From Saprolegnia diclina VS20 (Eukaryota; Oomycota; Saprolegniomycetes; Saprolegniales; Saprolegniaceae): a stretch of DNA of 64,000 bases. The stretch lies in NCBI RefSeq assembly GCF_000281045.1, contig NW_008246135.1, positions 96,680 to 160,679 on the forward strand, given 5' to 3'. Position 1 is the first letter of the stretch, and each line of letters starts with the position of its first letter. The notes under the pieces were generated by a model. The model saw only the letters and a program-made list of their open reading frames with translations. It searched no databases and had not been told where the DNA came from. The position numbers and the translations under genes were made by a program. Below are positions 20,208 through 29,636 of the stretch, in pieces.

Positions 20208-20762
20208 ATGTATCTCGGCCATGCGTCTGCGTACATGGCGCTGGCCTTCTGGATTGCGTCGTCGGCGGCGTCGTCCGTCGTCCGCCTCACCAGTGCCACG
20301 TTCGACGCGGTGACGCAGCTCCAGTCGCCCGAGACGGACTGGTTCATTGCCTTCCACGCACCCAACTGCCAGTACTACAAAGCACTTGAGCCGACGCTCA
20401 GCGCTGTCGCCAAGGCTTTGCCCAAGCAACTGCGCGTTGGCGCGGTGGACGGCCGTCAAAACGCCGATCTCAAAGACCGCTTCTATGTGCGGCGAACGCC
20501 GACCGTGTACTTCTTCCACAATGGACGCATGTACCCGTTCAAGGGGCCGCAGACCGTCGAGTACATGACCGAGTACGCCAGCGGCCGCTTCCGCGAGATT
20601 GACCGCGCGAACCTCAACTTCAAACGCTACCAGCCCGTGCCGCCGCCGGTCCGACAACAGACGACTCTCGATGACGTCAATGCAACGTCGGCCGCGGACT
20701 CGTCGGCGACGTCGACGACCCATCACTTGGCGGCAACTAGCAACATGAAGAGTGATTTGTAA
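20208..20762 (+). CDS. Thioredoxin-like ER protein lacking the CxxC active site
   Basis: A single-exon gene of 184 codons. MYLGHASAYMALAFWIASSA looks like a signal peptide. One thioredoxin fold follows: SATFDAVTQLQSPETDWFIA, then APNCQYYKALEPTLSAVAKA, a cis-proline context RRTPTVYFFHNGRMYPFKG, and the final helix TVEYMTEYASGRFREI. The active-site CGHC of related PDIs is replaced by CQYY, so only one cysteine remains and normal disulfide exchange is unlikely. The tail is Thr/Ser/Ala-rich and ends SDL. Possible roles are a chaperone-like or redox-inactive PDI paralogue, or a gene on its way to decay. It lies between the two intact PDI arms and resembles the relic at 16957-17130. Confidence 0.7.
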   Translation: MYLGHASAYMALAFWIASSAASSVVRLTSATFDAVTQLQSPETDWFIAFHAPNCQYYKALEPTLSAVAKALPKQLRVGAVDGRQNADLKDRFYVRRTPTVYFFHNGRMYPFKGPQTVEYMTEYASGRFREIDRANLNFKRYQPVPPPVRQQTTLDDVNATSAADSSATSTTHHLAATSNMKSDL

Positions 20763-21157
20763 CGAGAATATGGTCAATTTGTCTATCTATAGTCGTGGAC
20801 GGGTAGCCGTTGTGACGTCCAACGCTTCATCGTAGGCGGTGGCAGTAGACAAGTGTAAAGGTGCGTCAAGAACGGAGACTCGGGCCGTACCACAGTATAG
20901 AGAGCTTCGCCTGAGTCTGCCGAGGCGACCATTGCCGCGTGCCCCTGCATGCTCACACACAAACGCACGGGTGCTGTCGATAGCTGCTTCGCAGTCCGTC
21001 CGCGCGGCCACCGCACGCACGGTTTCCCAGTGGTTGGTGACATGTACGACAGTATCGGCATCACGCTTGGCAGGTGCTGCTGGTACCCGTGGGCTAGCAT
21101 AGAGGGCTTCTGGCGGCGCTGGCACACTCGTGGCGACCTTCGACACATATCTTCTAC
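20763..21157. other. Intergenic region before the right inverted-repeat arm
   Basis: A minus-strand frame of about 150 codons is open across 20787-21242 but shows no recognisable domain. I do not call a gene here. Confidence 0.35.
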
Positions 21158-21269
21158 ATTTCAAAAGATCGAAGCCATTAACCGGACATTTCGATGAATT
21201 TTCCGGATGGATCCAACCACCACCATGCAACTCAGTTTTCATTTCTCATTGCCTCGCACCGTGAGTCGA

Positions 21270-23834
21270 ATGAACAAGGTACTGGCCGCGCTCCTCGCGG
21301 TCTCGATCGCGCTTCTCTCGCTCGTCGTCGCCGCCGACGACGCCAGCAACGTCATCCAGCTCACTGGCGACAACTTTAACGAGCTCACGCAGCTCGAATC
21401 CGGCGATCGCGGCGACTGGCTCATCAAGTTTTACGCGCCGTGGTGCGGCCACTGCAAGCGCCTCGCGCCCATCTTTGAAGAGCTCGCTATCGAGGTCGCG
21501 GGTCAAACCTCGATTGCCGAGATCGACGTCGAGGCGCACACGGACATCAAGGAGCAGTTTGGCGTCACGGGCTACCCGACATTGCTCTTCTTCAAGCACG
21601 GCAAGATGTACAGCTTCAAGGGCGAGCGCACGGTCGCGGGCTTCAAGACGTTCCTCGAAACGGGGTACGAGGCCATGGACGCCAAGCCCGTGCCCAAGAA
21701 GCGCGACCCGAACGCGCCGTCGTTCGTCGAGGCGCTGACAGCCGACACGTTTGACGCCAACGTGCTCGCGCCTGGCAGCAACGGCTGGCTCGTCAAGTTC
21801 TACGCGCCGTGGTGCGGCCACTGCAAGCAGCTCGCGCCGACGTACGACGCTCTCTCGCAGGACCTGAACGGCCAAGTGCACATTGCCAAGGTCGACGTCA
21901 CCGAGCACGAAGCACTTGGCGAGCGTTTTGGCATCCAGGGGTTCCCGACACTCGTCTTCTTCAAGGACGGCAAAATGTACGAGTACGCGGGTACGCGCAG
22001 CCTCGACGCCCTCACGACATTTGTCACGAGTGGGTACCTCGAGCAGAGTGGCGACCCGATTCCGATGGCGGACGGCGGTATCTCGGAAGAGGACTCGGCG
22101 GTCGTCAAGCTCACGACCGCCACCTTTGACGAGCTCGTATTGGCGCCGAGTAGCGGCGGGTGGTTCATCAAGTTTATGGCGCCGTGGTGCGGCCACTGCA
22201 AGAAGATGGCGCGGACGTGGGAAAAGCTCGCGCTGTCGCTCCAGGACAACGCCGACGTGCACATTGCCAAGGTCGACGCGACCGACGACGTCGACCTCAA
22301 GCTGCGCTTCCAAGTCAACGGGTACCCGACCGTGCTCTTTGTCAAGGACAACCAGATGTATGCGTACGACGGCGCGCGCACGCTCGAAGCGCTCGAGGCG
22401 TTTGCGACCGGCGGCTACACCGAGAAGGAGGCATCCGACATCCCGACGTCGCCGCTCGTCGACCTCAGCGACGACACGTTTGATGCGGTCACGCGCGTGC
22501 ACGAGCCCGACGCCGACGCGTGGCTGGTGCAGTTCCACGCGCACTGGTGCGGCCACTGCAAGGAGATGATGGGCGCGATGCTGCAAACAGCGCTGACGCT
22601 CAAGGACCACGGCAACGTCCACGTCGCCCGCGTCGACGCCGACAAGAACGCCAAGCTCGGCATGCGCTTCGCCATCACGGGCTACCCGACGCTCGTGCTC
22701 ATCCGCGACGGCCGCGTCTACGAGTTTGACGGCGTCCGCGACCCGAAGCTCATGACGGCGTTTGCGCTGACCGACTATGCGACCAAAGAGTCGCGCCCGC
22801 TGCCGCCCATCGCTGGGACACCAAGTGCGAAGAAGGCCGTGAGCGAGATCGACGAAGCGGCGCTTGCTCATGTGCACAAGCTCACGACCGACGACGTGCG
22901 CGGGGCCAAGCTACCGCGCCTGGTCATGTTCCATGCGCCGTGGTGCGGCCACTGCAACAAGCTGCTCCCGACCTTTGGCAAGGTGGCGACGGCGCTTCAG
23001 GCCAAGCACGTCCTCGCCGGCTCGATCGATGGCACCAACGTGGCCAACCGCCCGCTCCTACAAGCCTTTAGCATCGCGTCATACCCGACCGTCCTGATGC
23101 TCCACGATACGTCGTACACGCTCTTTGAGGGCGAGCGCAGCATGGACGCGCTCGTAGCATTTGCCGACGGCGGCTACAAGACAGCGACCAACACCAAGGA
23201 CATGCCGGTGATTCCCACGGCGACCAAGGAGGTCAAGGAAGACGCACCGACCGAGATGGCCAAGAACGTGCACGTGGCCGAGTGGACGACCACGATCTTC
23301 GACACGGTGCTGCAAGGACCGGCCAACGTCTCGTCCGAGCTCTTCGTCCTCGAGTTCTACGCGCAGTGGTGCGGCCCGTGCCGGGCGTTTGCAGCTGCGT
23401 ACGAAGCCATTGCGCAAGAGCTCAAGACGTCGGCGCCCAACGTGGTCGTCGCCCGCATCGACGGCGCGCTCGAGGACGAGCTGCGCACGCGCCTCAACGT
23501 CCAGAGCTACCCGAGCGTGCTGTTGGTCGACAAGACCAAGCGACTCGTGTACGCCTTCCCGGGCAAGGAGCGAACCAAGGACGCGGTCCTCGACTTTGTC
23601 AAGGGCGGGTACAAGGAGACGACGCCGACCGCGCTCCCGCACCCGCCGTCGGCGCTGCATGCGATGGGCCACGCCGTCTCGCTCTTTGTATCGGAGCTGC
23701 TCGCTCTCCGCTTCGAGATGATCGCGGCTGTCTTGGTGCTCGGTGGCGGTCTTGGCTACACCGTCGCCGTCCTGCGGTCGCCCAAGAAGCTCCCAAAAGG
23801 TCTCAAGCCGCTGAAAGCCAAGAAGAACGAGTGA
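21270..23834 (+). CDS. Six-thioredoxin-domain membrane protein disulfide isomerase, copy B
   Basis: Paralogue of copy A in the opposite arm, with the same 854-codon single-exon layout. It has the signal peptide MNKVLAALLAVSIALLSLVV, five CGHC domains and a sixth with CGPC, one TM helix near the C-terminus and the KKNE retrieval tail. About 18 residues differ from copy A. Examples are FFKH for FFKQ in domain 1, AGTRS for AGARS in domain 2, EKEASD for EMEASD after domain 3, DADKNA for DADTNA in domain 4 and FVKGGYKE for FVQGGYKA in domain 6. None of the active-site cysteines differs, so both copies look functional. It converges tail-to-tail with UBA5. Confidence 0.9.
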   Translation: MNKVLAALLAVSIALLSLVVAADDASNVIQLTGDNFNELTQLESGDRGDWLIKFYAPWCGHCKRLAPIFEELAIEVAGQTSIAEIDVEAHTDIKEQFGVTGYPTLLFFKHGKMYSFKGERTVAGFKTFLETGYEAMDAKPVPKKRDPNAPSFVEALTADTFDANVLAPGSNGWLVKFYAPWCGHCKQLAPTYDALSQDLNGQVHIAKVDVTEHEALGERFGIQGFPTLVFFKDGKMYEYAGTRSLDALTTFVTSGYLEQSGDPIPMADGGISEEDSAVVKLTTATFDELVLAPSSGGWFIKFMAPWCGHCKKMARTWEKLALSLQDNADVHIAKVDATDDVDLKLRFQVNGYPTVLFVKDNQMYAYDGARTLEALEAFATGGYTEKEASDIPTSPLVDLSDDTFDAVTRVHEPDADAWLVQFHAHWCGHCKEMMGAMLQTALTLKDHGNVHVARVDADKNAKLGMRFAITGYPTLVLIRDGRVYEFDGVRDPKLMTAFALTDYATKESRPLPPIAGTPSAKKAVSEIDEAALAHVHKLTTDDVRGAKLPRLVMFHAPWCGHCNKLLPTFGKVATALQAKHVLAGSIDGTNVANRPLLQAFSIASYPTVLMLHDTSYTLFEGERSMDALVAFADGGYKTATNTKDMPVIPTATKEVKEDAPTEMAKNVHVAEWTTTIFDTVLQGPANVSSELFVLEFYAQWCGPCRAFAAAYEAIAQELKTSAPNVVVARIDGALEDELRTRLNVQSYPSVLLVDKTKRLVYAFPGKERTKDAVLDFVKGGYKETTPTALPHPPSALHAMGHAVSLFVSELLALRFEMIAAVLVLGGGLGYTVAVLRSPKKLPKGLKPLKAKKNE

Positions 23835-23884
23835 TGTGACGCACAGAGGACTGCATACGCTTGCTGCACGGTAGCATCTGCATC

Positions 23885-23890
23885 AATAAA
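23885..23890 (+). terminator. Polyadenylation signal AATAAA for PDI copy B
   Basis: AATAAA 50 bp after the stop codon, in the 230-bp convergent spacer with UBA5. The equivalent hexamer is kept in the left arm. Confidence 0.45.
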
Positions 23891-24064
23891 GCTTGCATTT
23901 AGTGTCGAGATGGACGGGTGGATACACTTGTTGTCTGCTTGGTGCACAGGTTGTCGACGAGGTGTACATCTCGGTCTCGACCGCTCCACAGAAGGCATCG
24001 TAGGGCATCGGCATAGCCAGCACATGGGTGTCCTTGGTCAAGGTCGACTCGAAAATGGACGCAG

Positions 24065-25231
24065 TTACAACGCCTGGAGCTGCGCCATGAGCGCTTCGAC
24101 CGACGTCTCGGGCGCCACTCGAACGCACTCGCTTGGTGTCGCGTCGTCCACAGCAGTTGCCTCGTACGCAAAGCTCAGCCCCAAAGGCGTCGGTATCGGC
24201 GCCTCGAGACTCGTGTCGGTGCTGCCATCGCACACTTGGATGCCCCAGTCGTTGGTGTCGTGCACCACCGCATCAAGCGTCACGACGTCGGCGATGGACG
24301 GGGACCACGGACCGTGCGTGGCTTGCTGGCGGCGGCAGTCGGCGCTCGCACACTCGGGGTTGGGCCGCAGAAGGTCCATCGGGAAGAAATCGCGCAGCGC
24401 GCTGTAGCCGAGGTAGTACGAGACGCTGCCAAAGCGCAGGAGGAGCTTGAGCGCGTTCTGAACGAGAAGCGCGGCGATGAGCCCCATCGTCGTTGGGAGC
24501 GAAGCGGCGCAGACGCCGTCGCGCTTGAGCGTCGACTCGGGCACGCCGGACGCGACGATGAGGGGCGGTAGGCACTCGAAACACGCGGTGCGCCCGGGCA
24601 GGAGCGTCTGGATGTGGCCCGAGACCGCGTCTTCCGAGACGCCGCTCTCCATCCACGTCATATCGAGCTCGTTGCAGGCTTGGTTGATCGACATGCGAGC
24701 CGCGTAGTTGTCGACGCAGCTCAAGACGAGGTCGACGCGCCCGCCATGGAGGCCACCGTGCGTGATGCGATGAAGGAGGCGCTCAAAGTTGGCGGTTGTC
24801 GTAATGTCCATCGTGTGCTCTTCAAAGGCCACGTCCGGGTTGATCGCCGATAGCGTCTGCACGGACGCGGCCGTCTTGGTCATGCCCGCTTGGTGCGGCC
24901 GGAAGAAGAGGCGGTTCATGTTGGCGAGCTCCACGTGATCGTAGTCGTAGAGCAAGAGCTTCCCGATGCCGCAGCGCGTTAGCATCTCGGCGGCGACAGA
25001 TCCGACGCCGCCGAGACCGACGATGAGCACCGAGAGCGACCGGATCGACTCGTAGTCGGCGACGACGCCCATGCGCTGGAGCGCCATGAGCCGGCTGTAG
25101 GGATTCGAGTCGATGACCTCGCTGCTCATGTGCTCTACCTTGGGCCGAGCGCCATGCTTCTCTGCCTCGAGCTCGCGGATGTGGGCTTCGAGGACCGCGA
25201 TGCGCGCCTGCAGCGCGTCGACGTCGGCCAT
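24065..25231 (-). CDS. UBA5: UBA5, UFM1-activating E1 enzyme
   Basis: It activates the ubiquitin-like modifier UFM1 with ATP and passes it to the E2 UFC1, in a pathway centred on the ER. A single exon of 388 codons starts at 25231 (MADVDALQARIAVLEAHIRE, coiled-coil). The adenylation fold shows VLIVGLGGVGSVAAEMLTRC, DHVELANMNRLFFRPHQAG and LVLSCVDNYAARMSINQACN. Zinc ligands are in ACFECLPP and NPECASADC. The catalytic cysteine is in RDGVCAASLPTTMG, matching the human active-site context. The end, SVEALMAQLQAL, corresponds to the human C-terminal UFC1-binding sequence (SLEDLMAKMKNM-like). The last 28 codons are duplicated behind IP3R at 13503-13588. Length agrees with the family (about 400 aa). 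Confidence 0.95.
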   Translation of the reverse strand: MADVDALQARIAVLEAHIRELEAEKHGARPKVEHMSSEVIDSNPYSRLMALQRMGVVADYESIRSLSVLIVGLGGVGSVAAEMLTRCGIGKLLLYDYDHVELANMNRLFFRPHQAGMTKTAASVQTLSAINPDVAFEEHTMDITTTANFERLLHRITHGGLHGGRVDLVLSCVDNYAARMSINQACNELDMTWMESGVSEDAVSGHIQTLLPGRTACFECLPPLIVASGVPESTLKRDGVCAASLPTTMGLIAALLVQNALKLLLRFGSVSYYLGYSALRDFFPMDLLRPNPECASADCRRQQATHGPWSPSIADVVTLDAVVHDTNDWGIQVCDGSTDTSLEAPIPTPLGLSFAYEATAVDDATPSECVRVAPETSVEALMAQLQAL

Positions 25232-25900
25232 GTGGCACTCGGATCGCAATGCCTAATTAGGGATTTGATCTTTCTTTGTTTTCGGCACCGCAGCCCATCT
25301 TGGCGAAGTTATCCGGATCAAAATTCACCAGCGGGCATTTATAGCAAAACGACTGGTAGAAGCGCGCATCAAGGGACTTCTCCGTTCGAGTGATAGATAG
25401 GAACTGCTGGACATCGACCATTCACACCTCATTTTCGCGCCAAGAACGATCAAAGCCGAGCTGCGATGACAACGACAGCGCGGGGCGATACCGTCTGTCT
25501 GCAGTGATCAGGTGAGCCTGCTCGCCCGAGAATGGCTGATTTCCAAGCTCCAAGCAGATCTATTTGGACGCTACCTGTGAGCGTACGCGCGTAGGGATGA
25601 CTGTTTAGGGCTTGTGTTGACGACCAATCCTCGTATCTTATTGTACGTGGAACCCAACGGAGCTTGAAGCGGCAGCTGCGTGTCCGGCAGTCTTGGCCAT
25701 CGAGCCCTTCGTGGCGATTCGGCGCGAAATGCAGCAATTTGAGCCTCCACTAAGGACGGCTACCGATTGCAGTCAAGGAGTTGCCCATCAAGCTCTACTG
25801 TCGCCGCCACGCAACTTGGAATTTGTATGCTCTCGGTATCCGGCGCCGCCTGTCTTGGCGAAACCAGCTTTTTTTCCCAGTCATTTCCCAACCCTCAACC
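25232..25900. other. Divergent intergenic region between UBA5 and COPI-associated gene
   Basis: About 670 bp with no supported gene. ATCCGGAT, a perfect palindrome, lies at 25311-25318, 80 bp upstream of UBA5. GACCAATC lies at 25622-25629. Confidence 0.45.
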
Positions 25901-26674
25901 ATGTCGACTGAAGCGAGTCCCCCGCCAGCCTTGGCCATCGCGACGCCTGCGCCGGTGCCGATGGCCGTGGCGGTCGCCGTGCCATCGTCGCCAGCATCGT
26001 CCTCGACTGCGTCGTCGCCCGTCGCCGGCGAAGGCGCGGCGCTGCTCCCGGGCAAGAAGGTCAAGATTTCGGCGAAAGAAAAGTTCAAGCGCCTCGAGAT
26101 CCGCCGCGTGAACGGCTACCTCCGCATCGTCAACCTCGTGCTCGGCGCGCTCATGCTGTGGTACAGCGGCAACCTCCTGTACACGACGACGACGTACAAG
26201 GGCATGCTCGACGCGCTCTTCCTCATCGCGCAGGCCGCGCTCCTCGTGCTCTTTGAGCTCCGCGACAACTTTCCCAACGTCGCGCAGGGCATGCACGACT
26301 TCCTCGGCTTTATGTTTACAGCGTATGGCCGCTCGACGCTCTTTCTCGTGTACGATCCAATGATGATGACGATGAACCATGGACGCTCATGCGTGTGGAT
26401 AGGATGGGCACGTGGGCGCCGACCCAGGACTCAACGGGCATAGTCTTGGGCATTGCGTTTTGCATCCTCGGCCTCATCAACTTCACCTTCATCCTCGCGG
26501 TACGCTCGCCATCCCATGCTGCTGCGGATGGCTCATGCATCCTATGCGTAGCACCCGAGCTACAAGCAAGCGATGGCCGATGCGTCGGGCTCGCAGGTCA
26601 CGGCCGTCGTTGTCGTCAGCGAAGCGCCCAAGCCCGCGTACGGTGCCACGGACGCCCCCGAGAAGGCTGTCTAA
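25901..26674 (+). CDS. Four-TM COPI-associated/TVP15-like Golgi membrane protein
   Basis: A three-exon gene of about 220 aa. An N-terminal Pro/Ala/Val-rich cytosolic segment (MSTEASPPPALAIATPAPVP) is followed by EKFKRLEIRRVNGYLRIVNL and then four hydrophobic helices. These are VLGALMLWYSGNLLYTTTTY, ALFLIAQAALLVLFELRDNF, FLGFMFTAYGRSTLFLVMGT and GIVLGIAFCILGLINFTFIL. The GFMFTAYGRSTLFL and GTW segments resemble the COPI_assoc/TVP15 family of late-Golgi membrane proteins. The soluble tail ends TDAPEKAV. Introns lie at about 26351-26402 and 26501-26552. Family call is by pattern recognition only; a generic four-TM protein remains possible. Confidence 0.6.
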
Positions 26675-27052
26675 GACGCTATCATTTCTATATGGTTCTT
26701 CTAATGCATGCGTCTTGCCGCTTTGCAGTGGTGGCGTTGGCGGCGGCATGTAGCCTCCTGGAGGCGCAGGGAGCGACGTTGGTGAGCGGTGACCCGGCCA
26801 TGTGAGCCTCGTTGGGCGAAGAGCCCGTGAGCCTCGTCCTCGCTTCGTCCACCGCCACTCTTCCAGCAACGGCCACTTCGAAACGAAGGTCGAACAAGTG
26901 GCGTGTTTTTAGCGCATCTATTTTATTCCGTCGATTTAAAGATGACTTGATAAATGTATGGAATGCGCAGCAATGAATTGTCTGTCTTTTCTGTCGCTGG
27001 CACGCTGGATCTCAATTCCAAATTGGAGCTGAGAGCCGCAGATCGCTGTGCC
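26675..27052. other. Intergenic region
   Basis: About 380 bp with no gene seen. It holds the AT-rich stretch 26905-26960 upstream of the single-domain PDI. Confidence 0.4.
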
Positions 27053-27707
27053 ATGAGCTTCCGCGCTGTCGTCGCTGTGTTGAGCCTGCTCGTGGCCTTG
27101 GCCCACGCGTCCCATGTGGTCGAACTCACGAGCGACTCGTTCGAGCACCTTACGCAGGCGGCCACGGGCGCGACGACGGGCGACTGGCTCGTCGAGTTTT
27201 ACGCACCATGGTGTGGCCACTGCAAGCACTTGGCACCAGTCTACGAAGACGTGGCCAATGGTACGACATCCTTGATCGCGTGATCCTGGGCTAATGTCAA
27301 TTGTAGAGCTGCACGGTACCGTCAACGTGGCGAAGGTGGATGTGACGGCGAACGCGGCTTTGGGCCAGCGCTTTGACATCAAGGGCTTTCCGACGATCCT
27401 TCTCTTCCACAAGGGCTCCATGTACGAGTATGGCTCGAACGAGCGCACGAAGGAGGCTCTGGTTGCATACGCCTCGGGCGGCTTTGCATCGGGCTTGAAG
27501 AAGCCGGTGCCCACCGTGCCGACGCTCATGGACGAGGCGACCAAGCACGCGCACATCATTGTGAAGGACCTCAAGACGCTGCTGGGCACGAAGAAGAATG
27601 CGATCATTGCGACTTTTGCCTTTGGTCTTGCGATCGGCCTCGCGCTCGGCTGCTTCTGCAACTGCTTTTCGAGTAGCCGCGAGTCGCCCAAGCAAAAGCG
27701 CGCGTAG
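27053..27707 (+). CDS. Single-domain membrane-anchored protein disulfide isomerase
   Basis: A two-exon gene of about 202 aa. [20 protein letters not shown] is a signal peptide ending in a plausible AHA-S cleavage site. It is followed by one thioredoxin domain with [20 protein letters not shown] (active CGHC), the cis-proline motif [11 protein letters not shown] and the closing helix [18 protein letters not shown] helix ([20 protein letters not shown]) and a short basic tail ESPKQKRA complete it. The intron at 27261-27306 begins GTACG. The architecture matches small single-pass PDIs of the TMX type. It is the third intact CGHC protein in 15 kb. The start at 27053 was chosen because the signal peptide begins there; an upstream in-frame ATG would bury it. 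Confidence 0.82.
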
Positions 27708-28611
27708 TGCCATGTTTGCCCTAAGTTAGCCTAGTGATTCCTCTCGAGCATACTACATATAGGTCCCGTCGTGTCTTATCCTTTGTCAGCTCTCAGGCGG
27801 CCATCGACGCGGGTGGGCCTCACCTGTCCACGCCTCGTCATCCGGAAGATCGTCGTAAATGCCGGTCTTTTTCCGGAGCCATATGTTTCAAACCCATGTG
27901 TTTAAAACACGTTGCAGTTGGGATTAGTCGACACACGGTTGGAAATGGAGCGGCCACGGTTTGGCCGCCACGGTTCGGCAGCCGATCGTCGTACGGTTAT
28001 CTTGTTCGTAGCGCCGAACGAATGCGCATGCGCTTCGCCACGTCACGACATGGCTTGCCCCGGATGCGTCAGTTGCTGGGCGTATCAGCCTATGAAACAC
28101 CGTCTCGCTTGTGCGTCAGTGGCGCCACCACGGAGCCCCTCTCGACCTCTCAACAAAGAGGCCAACGCAACGGCGCCTCATACTCTCTACTTGGATTTGC
28201 TAGACGCTGCGTTCTCAGAGCGCGTGCATACAAGCCACGAGCGACGCTCCTGCAGCTCAAGTTGCCGCAACCCACCCTCGTCGCACGTTCTTCACCGCAG
28301 TGGACACCGTATGAATCAGAACGACCAAAGAAGCTTTGTCCTTGCGGGTTGCAGTGGTCGCTTTCGCCCTTTATCTATCGTCCTGCACAAGTCGTAGTTG
28401 AGCCAAAGATCGGTCGCGCCCATTTGCCAATGATACATGACGTGGCCGCCTGCTGGTTCGTGAATGTGTTTTAAACACGCACGTTACCCAGGTGACCGCA
28501 TTATCCGGAAGGAACGGTAAACTCGATCTTGCGTGTCGCAGAGCGGCTTTCCCTCAACGCCGCAGCAGCGCATTTGCGGATTTCCCTCCGGTCCCTCACT
28601 CAGAACTGATC
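27708..28611. other. Intergenic region upstream of homocysteine methyltransferase
   Basis: About 900 bp. A 246-codon frame is open on the plus strand but has no recognisable domain, and I do not call it. Two mutually inverted GTGTTTAAAACAC / GTGTTTTAAACAC motifs lie near 27898 and 28467. ATCCGGAA occurs at 28503-28510, about 105 bp upstream of the next gene. Confidence 0.4.
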
Positions 28612-29541
28612 ATGTCGACGGCCAACTACCACGACGTGCAGCTGCTCGATGGCGGCACCGGCGAAGAGCTCTTCCAGCTCGGCCTCCCGGACGACCGCAA
28701 GACGTGGTCGGCGTATGCGCTCGTCCATCCCGAGTACAATGCGCTCGTGCGCCAAGTGCACGAGAGCTTCTTCCGCGCCGGCTCCAAGTACGTCACGTGC
28801 AACAACTACACGGTTACTGCGTGCTCGGGCTTTTCGCTGGCCGAGATCCAGCAGTACACGACGCTGGCGGGTGCGCTCGCGGTCGAGGCGCGCACAGCCG
28901 CGGCGACGCCGACGGCCAAGATTGTCGGGTCGCTCCCGCCACTCACCGAGAGCTACCGTCCGGACCTCGTGCTTCCGGCCGCGGACGCCGTGCCCGTCTA
29001 CACGGTCATTGGCGATGCCCTTGCGCCGTACGTCGATATCTTCACGGCCGAGACCATGTCGTGTATTCGCGAGGCCATCATGGCCATCGATGGTGTCGCC
29101 CATCTGAAGAAGCCGATTTTTATCTCGTTTACGCTCGGTAAGGACGGTGCACTGCGCAGCGGCGAAGCTGTCGATGCGGCGATCCGGGCGGTCGTCGCCC
29201 ACTCGCCGCTCGTCCAAGCCATTCTCTTCAACTGCTGCGAACCCGAGGTTATCACGACGGCCTTCAAGGGCTTTAGTGCCGAGCTCGAAGCCGAGCTGCG
29301 CTTCAAGGGCATTCGCTGGGGCGCATACGCCAACGCGCTCACGCCCGTGCCGGAAGGCTGGACGCTCTCGGGCGCCGAGGCCGCGCAGCCGCTCCGCGAA
29401 GACATGTCGCCGACCACGTACCTCACCTTTGTCGACGCCTGGATCACGCATGGCGCGACGCTCATTGGCGGCTGCTGCGCGATTGGGCCCCAGCACATTA
29501 GTGCGATCCGCGACTTTCTGGCCGCCAAGACCGCTGCGTAG
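28612..29541 (+). CDS. Homocysteine S-methyltransferase family protein
   Basis: A single exon of 309 codons in the Pfam S-methyl_trans fold. The family uses S-methylmethionine, betaine or similar donors to methylate homocysteine to methionine. It starts MSTANYHDVQLLDGGTGEEL, containing the family's DGGTGxxL opening. The zinc-ligand motifs are LFNCCEPEVITTAF and THGATLIGGCCAIGPQHI, the latter being the paired cysteines that bind zinc and activate homocysteine thiolate. The barrel end IRDFLAAKTAA closes the protein. Length is typical. The methyl donor cannot be told from sequence alone. The start lies just after an in-frame run without signal-peptide character, so the product is probably cytosolic. 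Confidence 0.88.
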   Translation: MSTANYHDVQLLDGGTGEELFQLGLPDDRKTWSAYALVHPEYNALVRQVHESFFRAGSKYVTCNNYTVTACSGFSLAEIQQYTTLAGALAVEARTAAATPTAKIVGSLPPLTESYRPDLVLPAADAVPVYTVIGDALAPYVDIFTAETMSCIREAIMAIDGVAHLKKPIFISFTLGKDGALRSGEAVDAAIRAVVAHSPLVQAILFNCCEPEVITTAFKGFSAELEAELRFKGIRWGAYANALTPVPEGWTLSGAEAAQPLREDMSPTTYLTFVDAWITHGATLIGGCCAIGPQHISAIRDFLAAKTAA

Positions 29542-29636
29542 AGGTCGCATAACTCTGTTAGTACATGTTATAGACTCGACCACAAACTGCGTTGAAACAG
29601 CAGAGGGTGGAGGGTCGAGGGTCACATTCGGAACTG

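Larger units (their letters stand above)
21158..24150 (-). repeat. Right arm of ~2.99 kb inverted duplication
   Basis: Counterpart of 13503-16495 in opposite orientation, of equal length within a few bases. It contains PDI copy B, the 230-bp tail-to-tail spacer and the last 28 codons of UBA5. Here the UBA5 tail is continuous with the complete gene, so this arm is probably the original location. The two arms face each other across a 4.66 kb spacer. Confidence 0.92.

Noticed and set aside
20787..21242. 150-codon minus-strand frame before PDI copy B
   Set aside because: It starts inside the inverted repeat reading antisense to the PDI leader and has no recognisable domain.
27734..28474. 246-codon plus-strand frame between genes
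   Set aside because: No domain, no signal or exon structure, composition like noncoding DNA; two inverted short motifs lie within it.
27898..28480. MITE bounded by GTGTTTAAAACAC inverted ends
   Set aside because: Only 13 bp match, no target-site duplication seen, and the interior shows no element-like features.
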